This document shows, piece after piece, positions 41,301 to 54,400 of a DNA stretch of 64,000 nt. Origin of the DNA: Mixophyes australis (lineage: Eukaryota > Chordata > Amphibia > Anura > Limnodynastidae); NCBI GenBank assembly GCA_036250195.1, contig JAVHZZ010000003.1:295087565-295151564 (forward strand), in the 5' to 3' direction. The notes under the pieces were generated by a model that searched no databases, was not told where the DNA came from, and saw only the letters and a list, made by a program, of their open reading frames with translations. A program made the translations under genes and the position numbers. Within the stretch, counting starts at the first letter, position 1. Each line of letters opens with the position of its first letter.

Positions 41301-44300
41301 TCCTAAAAGGAAAAAACAGAGACAAATTCCCCCAGCACACTGCTATAGCCAGCAACAGAACTGCTATTTCTACTGTAGATAAAGATGCAAAAGTCTCAGT
41401 TGCACACATTTGCAAATGTATGTTGAAGCCACCCACCACGCCAAGGTGCTTTTGCTAATAGGGTGGTCCTACTCTAAACAAGAGTTTTTTCCTTGAAATA
41501 GGAAGCAAGATCCTGGGCACTGATGGTAGTCAGAGATGGTAGTCAGAGGGTTTGGGGTGGCGGGGTTTACAAGATATTTACATGTGTTAAAAAGGCGTTT
41601 GGGGTTAGAAGCCTGAGCATAGATGAGAGATTGGAAGTATGTTTGTTTTGCAGTGTCCAGAGCATTTCAATAGGAGTGGTAGATAGCAGTATATGTGGTG
41701 AAATCATTAGAGGTACAAGATTTACGCCAGTGACGTTCTGCTTTATGAGAAAACTTTTGGAGAGTTCATGTTACTTTAGTGAGCCATGGTTGGCAACGAA
41801 GTCTACACGGAGTATGAAGAGTCGATGGAGCCACCTGATCAAGGGCAGTTGCTAGGGTTTGGTGAAAATGAGGTTCTGCCCGATCAGGGGAGGAGAATGT
41901 AGAAATTGGGGAGAAAAGGTGTTGAAGAAAGGTGGAAAACTGTTGAAAATCAATAGTATTACTATTCCTGCGGTTGTGTATATTCTTATTTTCTTGGTTT
42001 TGTAACTTACTAGGTATTTTTAAGGAGTATTTAAAACATGAAGAAAATATATAATAACCAAGATCACTTAACATTTTTGATGAGAATTACAGTGAACCAA
42101 GGTCTATCTAGATCAGAGGTTGGAAACCTTTTCCTATCAGTGCGCAGGTGTGCCAGTTGTGTGTGTGAGTGTGTGTGCGTGTGTGTGAGAGTGTGTATAT
42201 ATATATATATATATATAGTGGTCGAAAAGTGACCTGTATAAGGTGGTATGCCATACCGCCAATTCTTCTATTGCTTTCCTTGTAAAACTATAAATTCCAT
42301 TCCTTTACATGTTCCATACCGACACTACTAAATTCCATTTTGACCAATCGACGTGTGTGTATTATTTCTTATTTTAACACACTAATATGACAATATTAAT
42401 AGTAATGGGACCAACAAATAACTGTTTATGTTATGCCACACAATAGTGCTCCCAGTATATATTATGCCACATAGTATTGCCCCCAATTCATAGAATGCCA
42501 CATAGTCGTGCCCCAATTGAAAGTGTGCCACATAGTTGTCTCCCAATTCAAAGTATGCCACTTGGTCATATCCCCATTGTTGTACCCCCAAATCATAGTG
42601 TGCCCTTATACTTAGCTTTGGAGTCAGCGCACACATGCCTTTTTCCACAAACGTCTTCTTCAACACAACCTGGGAGCTGCTTCACTAAAGCAGCCGAAGA
42701 TGGCCAAACCGGAGCTGCTCAGAGCTAGGCGTGCCAGACAAAAGTGGTTCGCGTGCCCCTGATCTAGACAGTCAAGTTACATAAATATATGAATATTATG
42801 AAATATATGGCCTCTCTAATATGGTATTTTATGTTGCGTATTCCTCCCCACCCCTCTTTTTATTTCTTTACCTTTGTACTTCATCCTAGTGATGTTCTTA
42901 AACAATAAAAAAATATGGAAATAAAATGTGGCAAGTATACAAACAATATTTTTACGGTTGCACATAAATTATTTTTCATTGTTTATTATATAAGTATTAT
43001 TTTGTCACCATCTCTTTGCATTATATATGTCTATCCAGGCGAAACATTACAGAACCCTGCAGGAGCAGGCCAACACGTACTTGGATCTCCTGTGCACAGC
43101 TTGTGACTTATCTGATGGTGCTGTGAAGAATGTTGCCATCAACATTCAGCAAACAAAGCAGGCAGTAAGCACTTCACTGCATTTATATCCATTGACATTG
43201 TGTGTGTTCCATGACAACTAGCAACTATCTGGATAACCGCACATAGACAACAACATGCAAATCACATTACGCTGCAACATTCATTCATATCCTTTATTTG
43301 TCTTTGATTTTTTTTATTTTAAATTTAGCACAAAAATACTCAAAGTAGACCCCAGGTCAATAATGACGATGGGCCTGATTCATCAAGGCATGCATCCTGA
43401 GCACAATGTGCATTTCTTTCCGTACACACGTAAATTGGGTCTGCGCACACTCAAAATCAACAAGATACGGATCTGATGATATATGCGCTGATGAATATGG
43501 GTGTAGGTCTGCTCTGCTCTACTACACAAGATACTGCAGGATACGTCCAATACCTATGTGGAATATAAATTCCCCCCCATTAAAAATAAGAAAAAAGGGT
43601 TTTGGTTTTTCTCTTTCAGGAACTACATGTATTAGGATGTTATGAATGTCTACTGTACATAAAATACATTGTTACTGTTGCTGCTGATTGAATACACTTG
43701 TTATAGCATACACAGCCGCCATCATTAGTAAGCACTTGTTATAGCATACACAGCCGCCATCATTAGTAAGCACTTGTTATAGCATACACAGCCGCCATCA
43801 TTAGTAAGCACTTGTTATAGCATACACAGCCGCCATCATTAGTAAGCACTTGTTATAGCATACACAGCCGCCATCATTAGTAAGCACTTGTTATAGCATA
43901 CACAGCCGCCATCATTAGTAAGCAGGACAAGTCCTGTAGCTGGTGCAAGAGATACAGCAGAAAAACATGTATTTTAAAGATGCCCAGAGCTTGAAACGGA
44001 CACTGCCGTGTGTGCTTGCTATTGGCATGCCCTTGCTATACATTGACTACGGGCAAACGTCCCATCCCCGCAGAGCCGTAACTTAGAATGCTAGCGCCCT
44101 GGGCGAGAAAGACAAATGCCGCCCCCTAGCCCTCAATTTTAACCAAATTAACCTAAAATATTCCTAAACTGCGCCCCCCTTCTGCGTTGCGCCCTGGGCG
44201 ATCGCCCCTGTCGCACAGCCCTAGTTACGGCCCTGCATCCCCGCCCTGTTCCCTCCCTGAAATCGTAGTCTGTAGTAAGTATCGTTTGAGCTCAAAGATG

Positions 44301-47300
44301 AATTGAACGTGGCTGCGTTCTGTGGCGTATGATCTGGTTCCGGGCACGCGCAGGGTGATTTTGCGGATGATACTCACAAAATCGTCGTTTACATCCCTTG
44401 ATCAATCAGGCCCAGTGTGTCTCATCTGGACATCCTAATTACATTAAGATCTATAGACCCAATGGGGTTTATATGTGATCTAAGTGAAAAATGATAATTG
44501 TTTTAACATTTCTCAACAGAAATGATCATGTGAAATTAACAAAGGAAACCTAAAACATGGAAGCGAAGAAATTAACTGGTTTTAAAATGTTTTCTTGTTT
44601 AGATTGAACAGAGAATGATTCTGTCTCATGATCTGGCTAACGGCTGGGAAGAAGTTAAACAAATGAAGGTGGAGCTTCAGGGCTATTTCCAGGAGGCCGG
44701 CCAGCAACTCCAGAACATGAAGAGGAGACGAGCGGAACTGGAGATCAAACTGGCACAGAACATGGTATCACAGCTTAAGGTACTGCAAGATTTCAATTTA
44801 TTAAAAATCTTTTCATACATATGAACAAGATAACATATTTGATTCATCTCTGTTGTCTGTATCATGTACTGTACCTGTGTTTTAGGCAGGTTTCTGTAGC
44901 ATAACAGTTTTTTGCATTTTAGTAGTATAACATACATGCAAAAAAATAGGAGTAGGTATTTATTTAGAATCACACATACAAAAGTATTTTAGTAAACATT
45001 TACGAACACTAGGTTATACTGGTAAACATTTATATACATTTGAGGATATATTAAGACCAAGTATGAGAAAAAATCTATAGGACACACAAATGAATTATTG
45101 TCATGTCAAAATTCATCTTGAAAACTTGTATTATTCAGTGTTTAAATACAGCACTTTACAAACACTTTTTTTGTACCCATGATCCATAGCCTCCCTTATG
45201 GAACACAACCACCATATACATAGTGTGTTAAAACCTTTTATACTTTATGGTCCTGAATCGGTAAGAGCAAAGCATAAAAAGGAGTAAATTTGCACCTTGG
45301 AAAAACCATGTTGCATTGGAGGGGGAGGTAAAATTATAATGTGGGGTCAGCTTTATAGTTGGGATAGGCCATGTGCTAGATCAACTTTAAATTTCATTGT
45401 AAAAATAAAGCTATCATTATTTGTGTGCTTCATGAAAAAGCAGCCAATATTTTCCTTATGTGCAAAATAATAACCTAATTTGTACCCCTTGTATTGCAAC
45501 ATGGTTTGTCCAGGAGCAAATTTACTCCTTTTTTTTTGCTTTGCTCTCCTTAATGACTCAGGCCCACTGTTTGTATTTGAGTGTCTTCTATCTGTATATT
45601 GCTATAGCAAGTTACAGGGAATTTAGTGACCATGTTTTCATTATATTATAAACTGGTTTTTTTTGCGAAATAGAACACTTTACATAATAAACTGTAGACG
45701 TTATTCTACTGTATTCTGGTCTAACTGACTTAAAATTGACTGCTTTCAACATAATAATCATCATGTAGTAGCGGAAGGTTATCCATGGAGTTGATAATAA
45801 ACTCCATGGGCCTGAGTCATTAAGAAGAGCAAAGCATTAAAAAAGAGTAACTTTGTACCTGGGTAAAACCATGTTGCATCAGAGAGGGAGGTAAATTTAA
45901 AATGTGGGGACAGATTTATAGTTGGGTAGGACATGTCCTAGATCAATTTTGATTTTCAATGTAAAAATAAAGCTACCAAGTATTTGTGGGCTGCATGAAA
46001 AAACAGCCAGTATTTATCTTATGTGAAAAACAATAAACTAATTTGCACCCCTTGCTTTGTAACATGGTTTGTCCTGGAGAACATTTACTCCTTTTTTTGC
46101 CTTACTTTCCGTAATAACTCAGGTCCTATATTGTTTAGAATTGTGCTGAAAGTTTATACTATTCCCTTCACTTATCTCTACGTTCTCTGTTTGCTAGGAA
46201 TTTAGTCAGAAACTTCAGTCCAAGCAGGATAAGATTACCAGTTTTACAGAGAAAGTGAATAAGCTGACAAATGGACAGGAGTCACCAGAACACGCAGAGA
46301 TTGGACAATTAAGTAACCGGTGGATGGATTTTTGCTTCCAAATAAACAATATACTTCAGCAGAGGGAAGAAGATCTGCAGAGAACACGGGATTACCATGA
46401 CCGTCTAAGCATAGTCGACGTCTTCCTTGAAAAGCTTACCACTGAGTGGGATAATTTAGCCAGGTAATGCATAGACAGACAGCTAAAGGTGGCAACTGAT
46501 ATTGTGTCCTCTTCATCCATTACACAAATTACCATGAACATTTGTATAGGAACAGCTGACACTGACAAATTTATAAAACTTTAACTATTTTTTGATCTGC
46601 CAGTAAGGTAGAAGCTACTAATTAAGATTTTTGTAACAAGAAAAACACATTGAACTAATTAGCTAGATTTTGCTGCCTCACAGAGCTTGCTGTATTAGAC
46701 AACTGCCTCATTGTAGACAGTCCTGTGATCTACCATGCAGGCTCACGGACATTGCGTGTCTCTAAAGGAATTAAAGTATTGTGTTTATAAAACAAACTAT
46801 TATTGTTATAACCAGTGGTCGAAGTGGAAATGTGGAAGTGGTGGAGTGGAAATTTAGAAGACATTGCAGCCAAGCATGTCATGTTGCACTACAAGGGGTA
46901 TAAGTGCCAACATTGTGTTTGCATGCAGAGCAAAAATTGCATTCTCTTGTATGCTCTATACGTTTTATGGACAGCACTTTTTTATACTGCATATTACGGT
47001 TTGGCTAAGCCTGGCTACTGTAAATTAAGCGGTGGATTTAGTCGTTTTATTTCCTGAATCATTATCAGCCTGTCAGTTCACTAGGGACATCACCAAGGCA
47101 TGTTTAGGTGTCATTTGTTCCTAGTAAAATAATAGGCTGCATTCCTATGAATATTGGTGCTACCCATAAAAGTAGCTGTCTCCTTCGGGCTTGTAGTTGT
47201 TAAGGAGCAGAAATATAAATTACAGAAGTGCCGTTTGCTGCAATTTAGTAAACTATATTCCTATAATGCAAATATGTGTTTTGTTAGTTATATAAAAGTG

Positions 47301-50300
47301 TAAAGAATGTGGATCTTTGATTTGCTTTGAAGAGCACATTTTAAATGCAGTTTGATAAAATTAATATACATACTGGCAGCAAAATGTAGGTTATACAGAA
47401 AGAGGATGCTAATGGCATAGAGAGTGAAATTATTATATTTGAATTGATATTTATTGCCTTGCCCTTATTGTTTAACAGATCTGATACTGAGAGCACAACG
47501 ACACATCTCGAAGCCTTGAAAACATTGTCATATATTCTTCAAGAGAGAAGATTTGCTCTTGAGGACCTCAAGGAGCAAAAGCAAAAACTAAGTGAACATC
47601 TAAATGTAGATGACAAAGAATTAGTTAAGGAGCAAACCAGTCATTTTGACCAACGCTGGACTCAGCTAGAAGATCTAGTGAAAGATAAAATCCTGTCTTG
47701 TGCAACAACATTGGAAGAGTTAAGTTTAGTACATTCCCGGTTACAGGAGTTAACAGAATGGGCTGAAGATCAGCAGCCTAGCATCTCAGAGGCTTTAAAA
47801 CAAAGCCCTCCACCTGAACTTGCTCAGAACTTGCTTATGGACCACCTATCTATTTGCAGCGAAGTAGAGACCAAACAAGTATTGCTTAAAAACTTGTTAA
47901 AGGATGCTGATAAAATTATGGGCAATCTAGGACTCAATGAAAGACAACAGCTTCAGAAAGCATTAGCAGATTCACAAAAACATGTAGACTATCTCAGTGA
48001 CTTGGTCAACCAGAGGAAGAGACACTTGAATAAGGCTTTGTCAGAAAGGGCCCAATTTTTAATGGCAGCTTATCAGGCTTTAAATCAAATTCGACAGCAT
48101 GAAAAGAAGATTATGTTTCAGGAGTACATATGTTTGCTTCCAGATGATGTAAGCAAGCAAATCAGAACATGTAAAAATGCCCAAGCAAGCTTGAAGGCTT
48201 ACCAGAGTGAGCTTAACAGTCTCTGGAACCAGGGAAGGGAACTAATGAAAGAGGCCACAGAGCAAGAAAAAAATGAAGTTTTAGGTAAATTACAAGAACT
48301 TCAAAATGTATTTGACAGCACTTTGCAGAAGTGCGGACAGAGACTCATAGAACTTGAGAAAAGCTTTGTCTCAAGAAAATATTTTAAAGAGGATTTAGAC
48401 AAGGCATGTCATTGGGTAAAGCAGGCAGATGTTCTAACATTTCCAGAAATTAATTTAATGACTGATGATTCTGAGTTGTATTCACAGCTATCCAAATACC
48501 AGCAAATACTCGAACAGGCACCTGAGTATGAAAATCTCTTACTTTCACTACAAAGAAATGGTCAGGAGATCCTTCCATCACTGAATGAGGTTGATCGCTC
48601 ATATATAGATGAGAAACTCAATTTCTTGCCACAGCAATGTAATTATGTTGTCTCATTAGCCAAAGAGAAGCTTGGCAAGGTCCAGGAAGCAATCTACATT
48701 CGTAAGGAATATGTTTCTTTGATTGATTTGACAAGCAAGGCTTTAAAAGAACTTGAAGATAACTTTTTGCTCATGAACAAAGTTCCCTCCCATCTTTCAG
48801 CAGAGGAAGCATTAGCACTTCAACAAGAATACTCGTCTCTTTTAAATGAGGTTGTGACCCTTAGCACAGCAGTTAACGAACTTAATAAGAAAAAAGAAAT
48901 TTTTCGTAGCACAGGACAACCATGGCTACCTGAAGAAATGCTGCAACTTATATGCCAGTATCATAATTTAAAAAGATCCATAGAACAGAAAGTTAGCCAA
49001 CTGGCAGATACTACAGATGCCTATCGAAGATATGAAGAGCTTTGTTCAAAGCTGAATATAAAATTAGAGGCCTTGAGTAAGGATTTGGAACAAGTTAACA
49101 AAGAAACACTTCCAGCTGAGGACAAACTAAAAAGCTACCGTACATTGTCGGCCAACCTCCAGGATGCAGGAACTCTTCTTAGACGAGCCACTGAACACTT
49201 AGAAGACCTTTCTTCCATTCTTCAACCTTCGGCTTATGAAACTGCAGATGTTCAGATTCAACAGTGGCATGAAATTTTAAAATCATGGCATGCTGTAATG
49301 AGGGAGAGGATGGGAGAATGTGAGAATAGATTAGTGCAGAGCATAGACTTTCACATTGAAATCAGCCGTACTCTGGAGTGGCTCAGGCAAGTGAAGGTAG
49401 ACCTGAATGAACCCCTGGCATTGGATGGGAAACTTGAAAGCATCCAGGAGGAGATTAGAAAGTTACAAATTCAACAAGAGGAAATTGTGTCCACCCTAAG
49501 GATAATGAATGCTCTGAGCAATAGAGAAAAGCAGAAGTACCTCAAAGCAAAAGAGTTTGTTCCAGCTGATCTGGAACAGAGAATGGTTGAACTGTCTGAG
49601 CTTGACAGAGAAGTCAATGAAGCAATCAATGGAAAGCAGGTCTGTACATATATTTCTTAATAAATTCCAGATTCTCTCATGTAGTATTGGGGGGACACAG
49701 AACCATAGGTATAGCTCATTACACTAGGAGTAAACAAATATCTTAACTTTAACACATTTGAGGGGTTTGTGAGACCTCACTTTTATTTATTAAATGTGTT
49801 ACATTAATCCAAACATTTGTACTAAGATTTGATTAAGTTTTAACTATAGGTACATCGAAAGGCATATGTAGAAATGTCTCCCAGATTGGCAGCCTCTATT
49901 GTTAAATGATAATACTAGCTTATTGATTGAGAAAATCGTGATATGTGTTCTTGGAGAGTTTAAAACAGTAGAACATTGAAAAATAGCATCAATTATGCCT
50001 TTGGAATTCACAGAAAGGGGCATATTCAATTAGCTTTGTAATCCACGATTGCGCGCAGCTGCACAAGTCCCGTTACCGCAACATTGCGGATTTTCGTGCG
50101 TACGCCATAGAGTTGCAAAGGGCGATCCCCAATGTTGTGGTACCATTTTGTCACTTTATATGCGCAGCCACGCGTAATCACGGACCGTGATTAAATATGC
50201 CCTGAAGTGTCAACAAACACCAATTTATGCGTCATGCACTTTGATTAGACATGATCATAAGCTTGCAAAACAGCATACACTTTGCCTTTATAGGAGCTGC

Positions 50301-50492
50301 TTCAATCACATCCAGCTGCAGAAACATATGTATGTATGTGTATATATTATACATCATACTGTATAGATACAGTGGTTGAAGAGGTGGAAATATAGATGTG
50401 GCGGTACACAAATTTAGAAGTGTCAGTATGGAAAATGGAATTTGATAGTTTTACAATCAAGACAATATATATGGTATATATGTGTATATATG

Positions 50493-50533
<41 letters not shown>

Positions 50534-50554
50534 ATAGATATATGTGTGTATAAA

Positions 50555-50603
<49 letters not shown>

Positions 50604-51198
50604 GTCTAGTGGCGTGTGTTAGTCTGTCTGTGTGTGAAAAAAATAAAACCAAGCTGCAGCGCCACCTGCTGGGCGGAGTTATACACTGACCTACTAAATT
50701 CTTAGTGTGTGTGGAAAAAACAACTCAGAAAGGGCTGAAATTTGGTATACTAAGATGTTTTTAATTTATTAATTTAATTTGTTAATTGTTAAAAGTGTTT
50801 ATAAAGATTTAAAAAAAAAATATATATATTTCTTGAAGGAGAAGTGACAGTTGGGAGTGGTTGGTGGTTGCCGTGGGTGACAGTGGGGAGTGGTTGGTGG
50901 TTGCCGGGGGTGACAGAGTGAGAGGAGTGTGATACTCAGGACCGCTGAGAGAGATCCCTGTGTCTGGATAGACATCTGGATAGATGTGGTGATGAAAATG
51001 AAGGATGAGGTGATGGAGAAGAATGATGAGGTGGTGACATGTGGACAAAACCACGTTAAAAAAGGGCGCCTGCGTCAGGAAGCAACGCTCATCCCTTGAG
51101 GAGGCCTGGGCTAGGCCCAAATGCATGACAAGACCCTTTTTAACACCTTAAGTAGCTTGATTTGACTAGAATGCATGAGTATCATGCACGGGTTAACT

Positions 51199-51253
<55 letters not shown>

Positions 51254-51357
51254 ATATATGTATATGTGTACATATATATCTATCTATATATGTATATATA
51301 TATATATATATATCTATATATATATATATACATGCATTGCAATATTATATATATGTA

Positions 51358-51421
<64 letters not shown>

Positions 51422-54400
51422 ATATATGTAATTAGTTTATGTTACGACTAAATTTCACAATTGAGAGCTCTGTTTTTATCCAACGTTTACTATAATGCTA
51501 TTATGTATTTGCATGATTAAATTACTATTTTAATTAAGTCAATGCCATTTTTTCTTTCAATAACACAAAACAAAACAATATTAATTTAATTAGTATTTTT
51601 CATCCTCAAATGTTGAACCTCCTAAGAGTTCCTGCATTAGTGCATTTAAAACTTGGGGCACCAAACTAAAGTTTACAGTGCACAATGAATGATACATCAT
51701 CACCATTTATTTATATAGCGCTACTGATTCCGCAGCGCTGTATAGAGAGCTCATTCACATCAGTCCCTACCCCATTGGAGCTTACAGTCTAAAATCCCTA
51801 ACATACATACACACATACACACAGACAGAGAGAGAGGGAGAGCGAGACTAGGGTCAATTTTGATAGCAGCCAATTAACCTACTAGTATGTTTTTTTGGAG
51901 TGTGGGAGGAAACCGGAGCACCCGGAGGAAACCCACGCAAACACAGGGAGAACATACAAACTCCACACAGATAAGGCCATGGTCGGAAATTGAACTCATG
52001 ACCCCAGTGCTGTAAGGCAGAAGTGCTAACCACTAAGCCACCGTGCTGCCCTATACATCATATAAAACATAATTTGTTATTATGTGTTATTGTTACTAAT
52101 GAAAAGTATAGCCTTTTATTATGAAACATTGGTTAACTGTTTAAATAGTCAGACTCTAGTAAATCTAGCTGAATGTGATCCATGAACTACTGTATATAAC
52201 ACTATAAAACAAACTCCCTGTTTTTAGACTACTCTTGACAAGATGTACATCACAAGTCAACGATACCACCAAGCATTAAAGTCTGCTTCACATTGGTTGG
52301 AAGATGCACAACAGTTACTGCAACAGACAGCAAATGGTGTGGATATTGAGATAGCAGAAAACTGTCTTACAGACTATACTGAATTTTTTAGTTCCGAGAA
52401 CAAATTAAATGGACTTATAGATGAATTGCGTATTCTGGTAGCTGATCTAGAAGGTTGTGTGCACAAATCTGGACAGGATCAACTCAATCAACCTGTATCC
52501 TCCTTAAAGAAGAAAGAGAAGGAGACAAAGGAAGAAGCTCAGGCTCAGCTAGAACTGCTGAGAAGGTAAGTTGCTCAAACCTTTAAATGTAACTAGTTAA
52601 GGTAAAGAGATATTTTTTTGATCACACTTTATAAGTATGCAGTTTAATGTATATGACCATTAATTAAAGCATGTTATGCAAATATCTATACAACAAATTG
52701 AATATAGTTTCTATTGTCAGTAATTTACTTTAATATCAATGTATTGAAATAAGTTTTAGTATATGGCCATCAAAATATTATGTTGAAGAAACTGGGGTAA
52801 CCACGGCAAACAAAAGTCAATTTAAATTTAATCAATATAAGTTAGGTTAAATAATGGTCACACCATTTTTGTAAGAAATCTTAGTTTTGCTCCTGTTTAT
52901 TTGCTTGATTAAATAGTTGTGAATGTTATGGTCAGTGGCGGATCCAGGGGGGGGGGGGGGGGGGGGGGCGAACGGGGCGATCGTCCCCCCCCCTAGCAGG
53001 GGCTTGCTGCCGGCGGCTGCACACTGTGCAGGTCCGTTCGACAGTGACAGTGTGCTGCCCGGCTGCTCTGATTGTGTTTTAAACACAATCAGAGCAGCGG
53101 GACAGCACATCACTGCCGAACGGACCTGCATAGTGTGCAGCCGCCGGCAGCCTTAGAAGTTAAAAAGGGGGCGGGGCCTAAATCACCCCCCCCCCCCCCC
53201 CCCTATATCGCCCGGGGTAGAAAAAAATTCTAGATCCGCCCCTGCTTATGGTCAACGGAAATTACATGAGGTCTTCCGTTTTACACTCAGGGCTATACAT
53301 ATCAGGGGAAGATCTTCCATGACACAATTCCAGAAGTGGCAGAGATGACACCCACAGCCTTCTTCTCATCATCCTGCCCCCCATTCAAAATCACTGATTG
53401 GGAGATAAAATGCAGTTTACCATGAATCACCAATGTTTCCTCATAAAATCCTTGAATTACCAGTGTGGTGATTGACAGTATGAATAAGGGTCATTTCTTT
53501 CCTACTCCTACTTCAATGGATGCTGTCGGTCACAAGACTGTTCATATATTAACTGCAGGAGGAAGCACAGGGGATTTGTGTTAAACTGCAGTTCCTCCAG
53601 TGATTCAGAAGCATGGGTGACTCATGGATAGGTGGGAAGAGGAGGGTGTCATCTCTGCCACTCCAGAATGTTGGCCTGAGATGAGATTCTCGTCTGATAG
53701 GAATGGCCTTGAGTATAAAACTGAAGAATTCAATCTACTTTTGGATTCCTTTGACCATAACATGTCCGAATACTTAAGTAAACATCATAACAGGAGACAG
53801 GACATTATTTAAGCTGTGACCAGCAGAATTATTCTTGGGTTGATGTGAATGCTGCCTCATGGAGCATAAAGGAACGCCTTTATTTATACTACAAATATGT
53901 CCGCCAAACACAATTTGCTTTTGTCGATTGCAGATGTACAGTTCAATGGCATTTATACCAAGAGGAGAGACAGCAGGTTGTAATTTCTCTGAATGATGCA
54001 GAGAAAAAGTTATTCAAGTTTTCAGTGGCGAAAGAAGTTTCATGCCACAAAGCTGAAGAAAAGCTGTTTGCGCACAAGGTGAGTACCATAACTGCACTTA
54101 GTTTATGAGATAACAATGCTTATTTCCTGGCTTCGGGAAAGCATCATTAACCCTAGCATTTCAATAAAAGAAAAACATTAATAACAAGGGGCCTGATTCA
54201 TTAAGGATCTTAAATTAAGAAGTATCTTTTTTCAGTCTCCTGGACAAAACCATGTTACAATGCCAGGGGTGAAAACTAGTTTTCTGTTTTGCACATAAGT
54301 TAAATACTGACTGTTTTTTCATGTAGCACACAAATATCAACTTTAAATTTCAGTGTACAAATAAGCTATCAAGTATTTGTGTACTACATGAAAAAACAGT

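Larger units (their letters stand above)
37505..42030 (-). mobile_element. L2-type LINE, 5'-truncated, hosting nested insertions
   Basis: Minus-strand LINE. From 5' to 3' (high to low coordinates): pre-RT linker with [20 protein letters not shown] (about 41800), RT with [35 protein letters not shown] and [15 protein letters not shown] (about 40750-40400), then [18 protein letters not shown] (38770-38600), a 3' non-coding part and the tail GCGCTATATAAATAAATG plus (ATGATG)n at 37505. The endonuclease domain is absent. It is interrupted by CR1 (38786-40355), a MITE (38410-38585) and a 255-bp insertion (41235-41489). Frames contain stops, so it is inactive. Confidence 0.85.
43371..44413. mobile_element. 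Large fold-back element with nested hAT MITE
   Basis: Starts GGGCCTGATTCATCAAGGCA and ends CCTTGATCAATCAGGCCC, the termini of the GGGCCTGATTCATTAAGG family but with a different interior. It holds a 38-bp array (43696-43923) and a hAT MITE (44071-44235). No clear target duplication. Confidence 0.65.

Noticed and set aside
43696..43923. CRISPR-like direct repeats of 38 bp
   Set aside because: Units are contiguous with no unique spacers, and the context is a vertebrate intron.
50347..51451. Ile-Tyr repeat frames
   Set aside because: Produced by (TA)n tracts on both strands; the same applies to 58520-58783 and 2050-2126.
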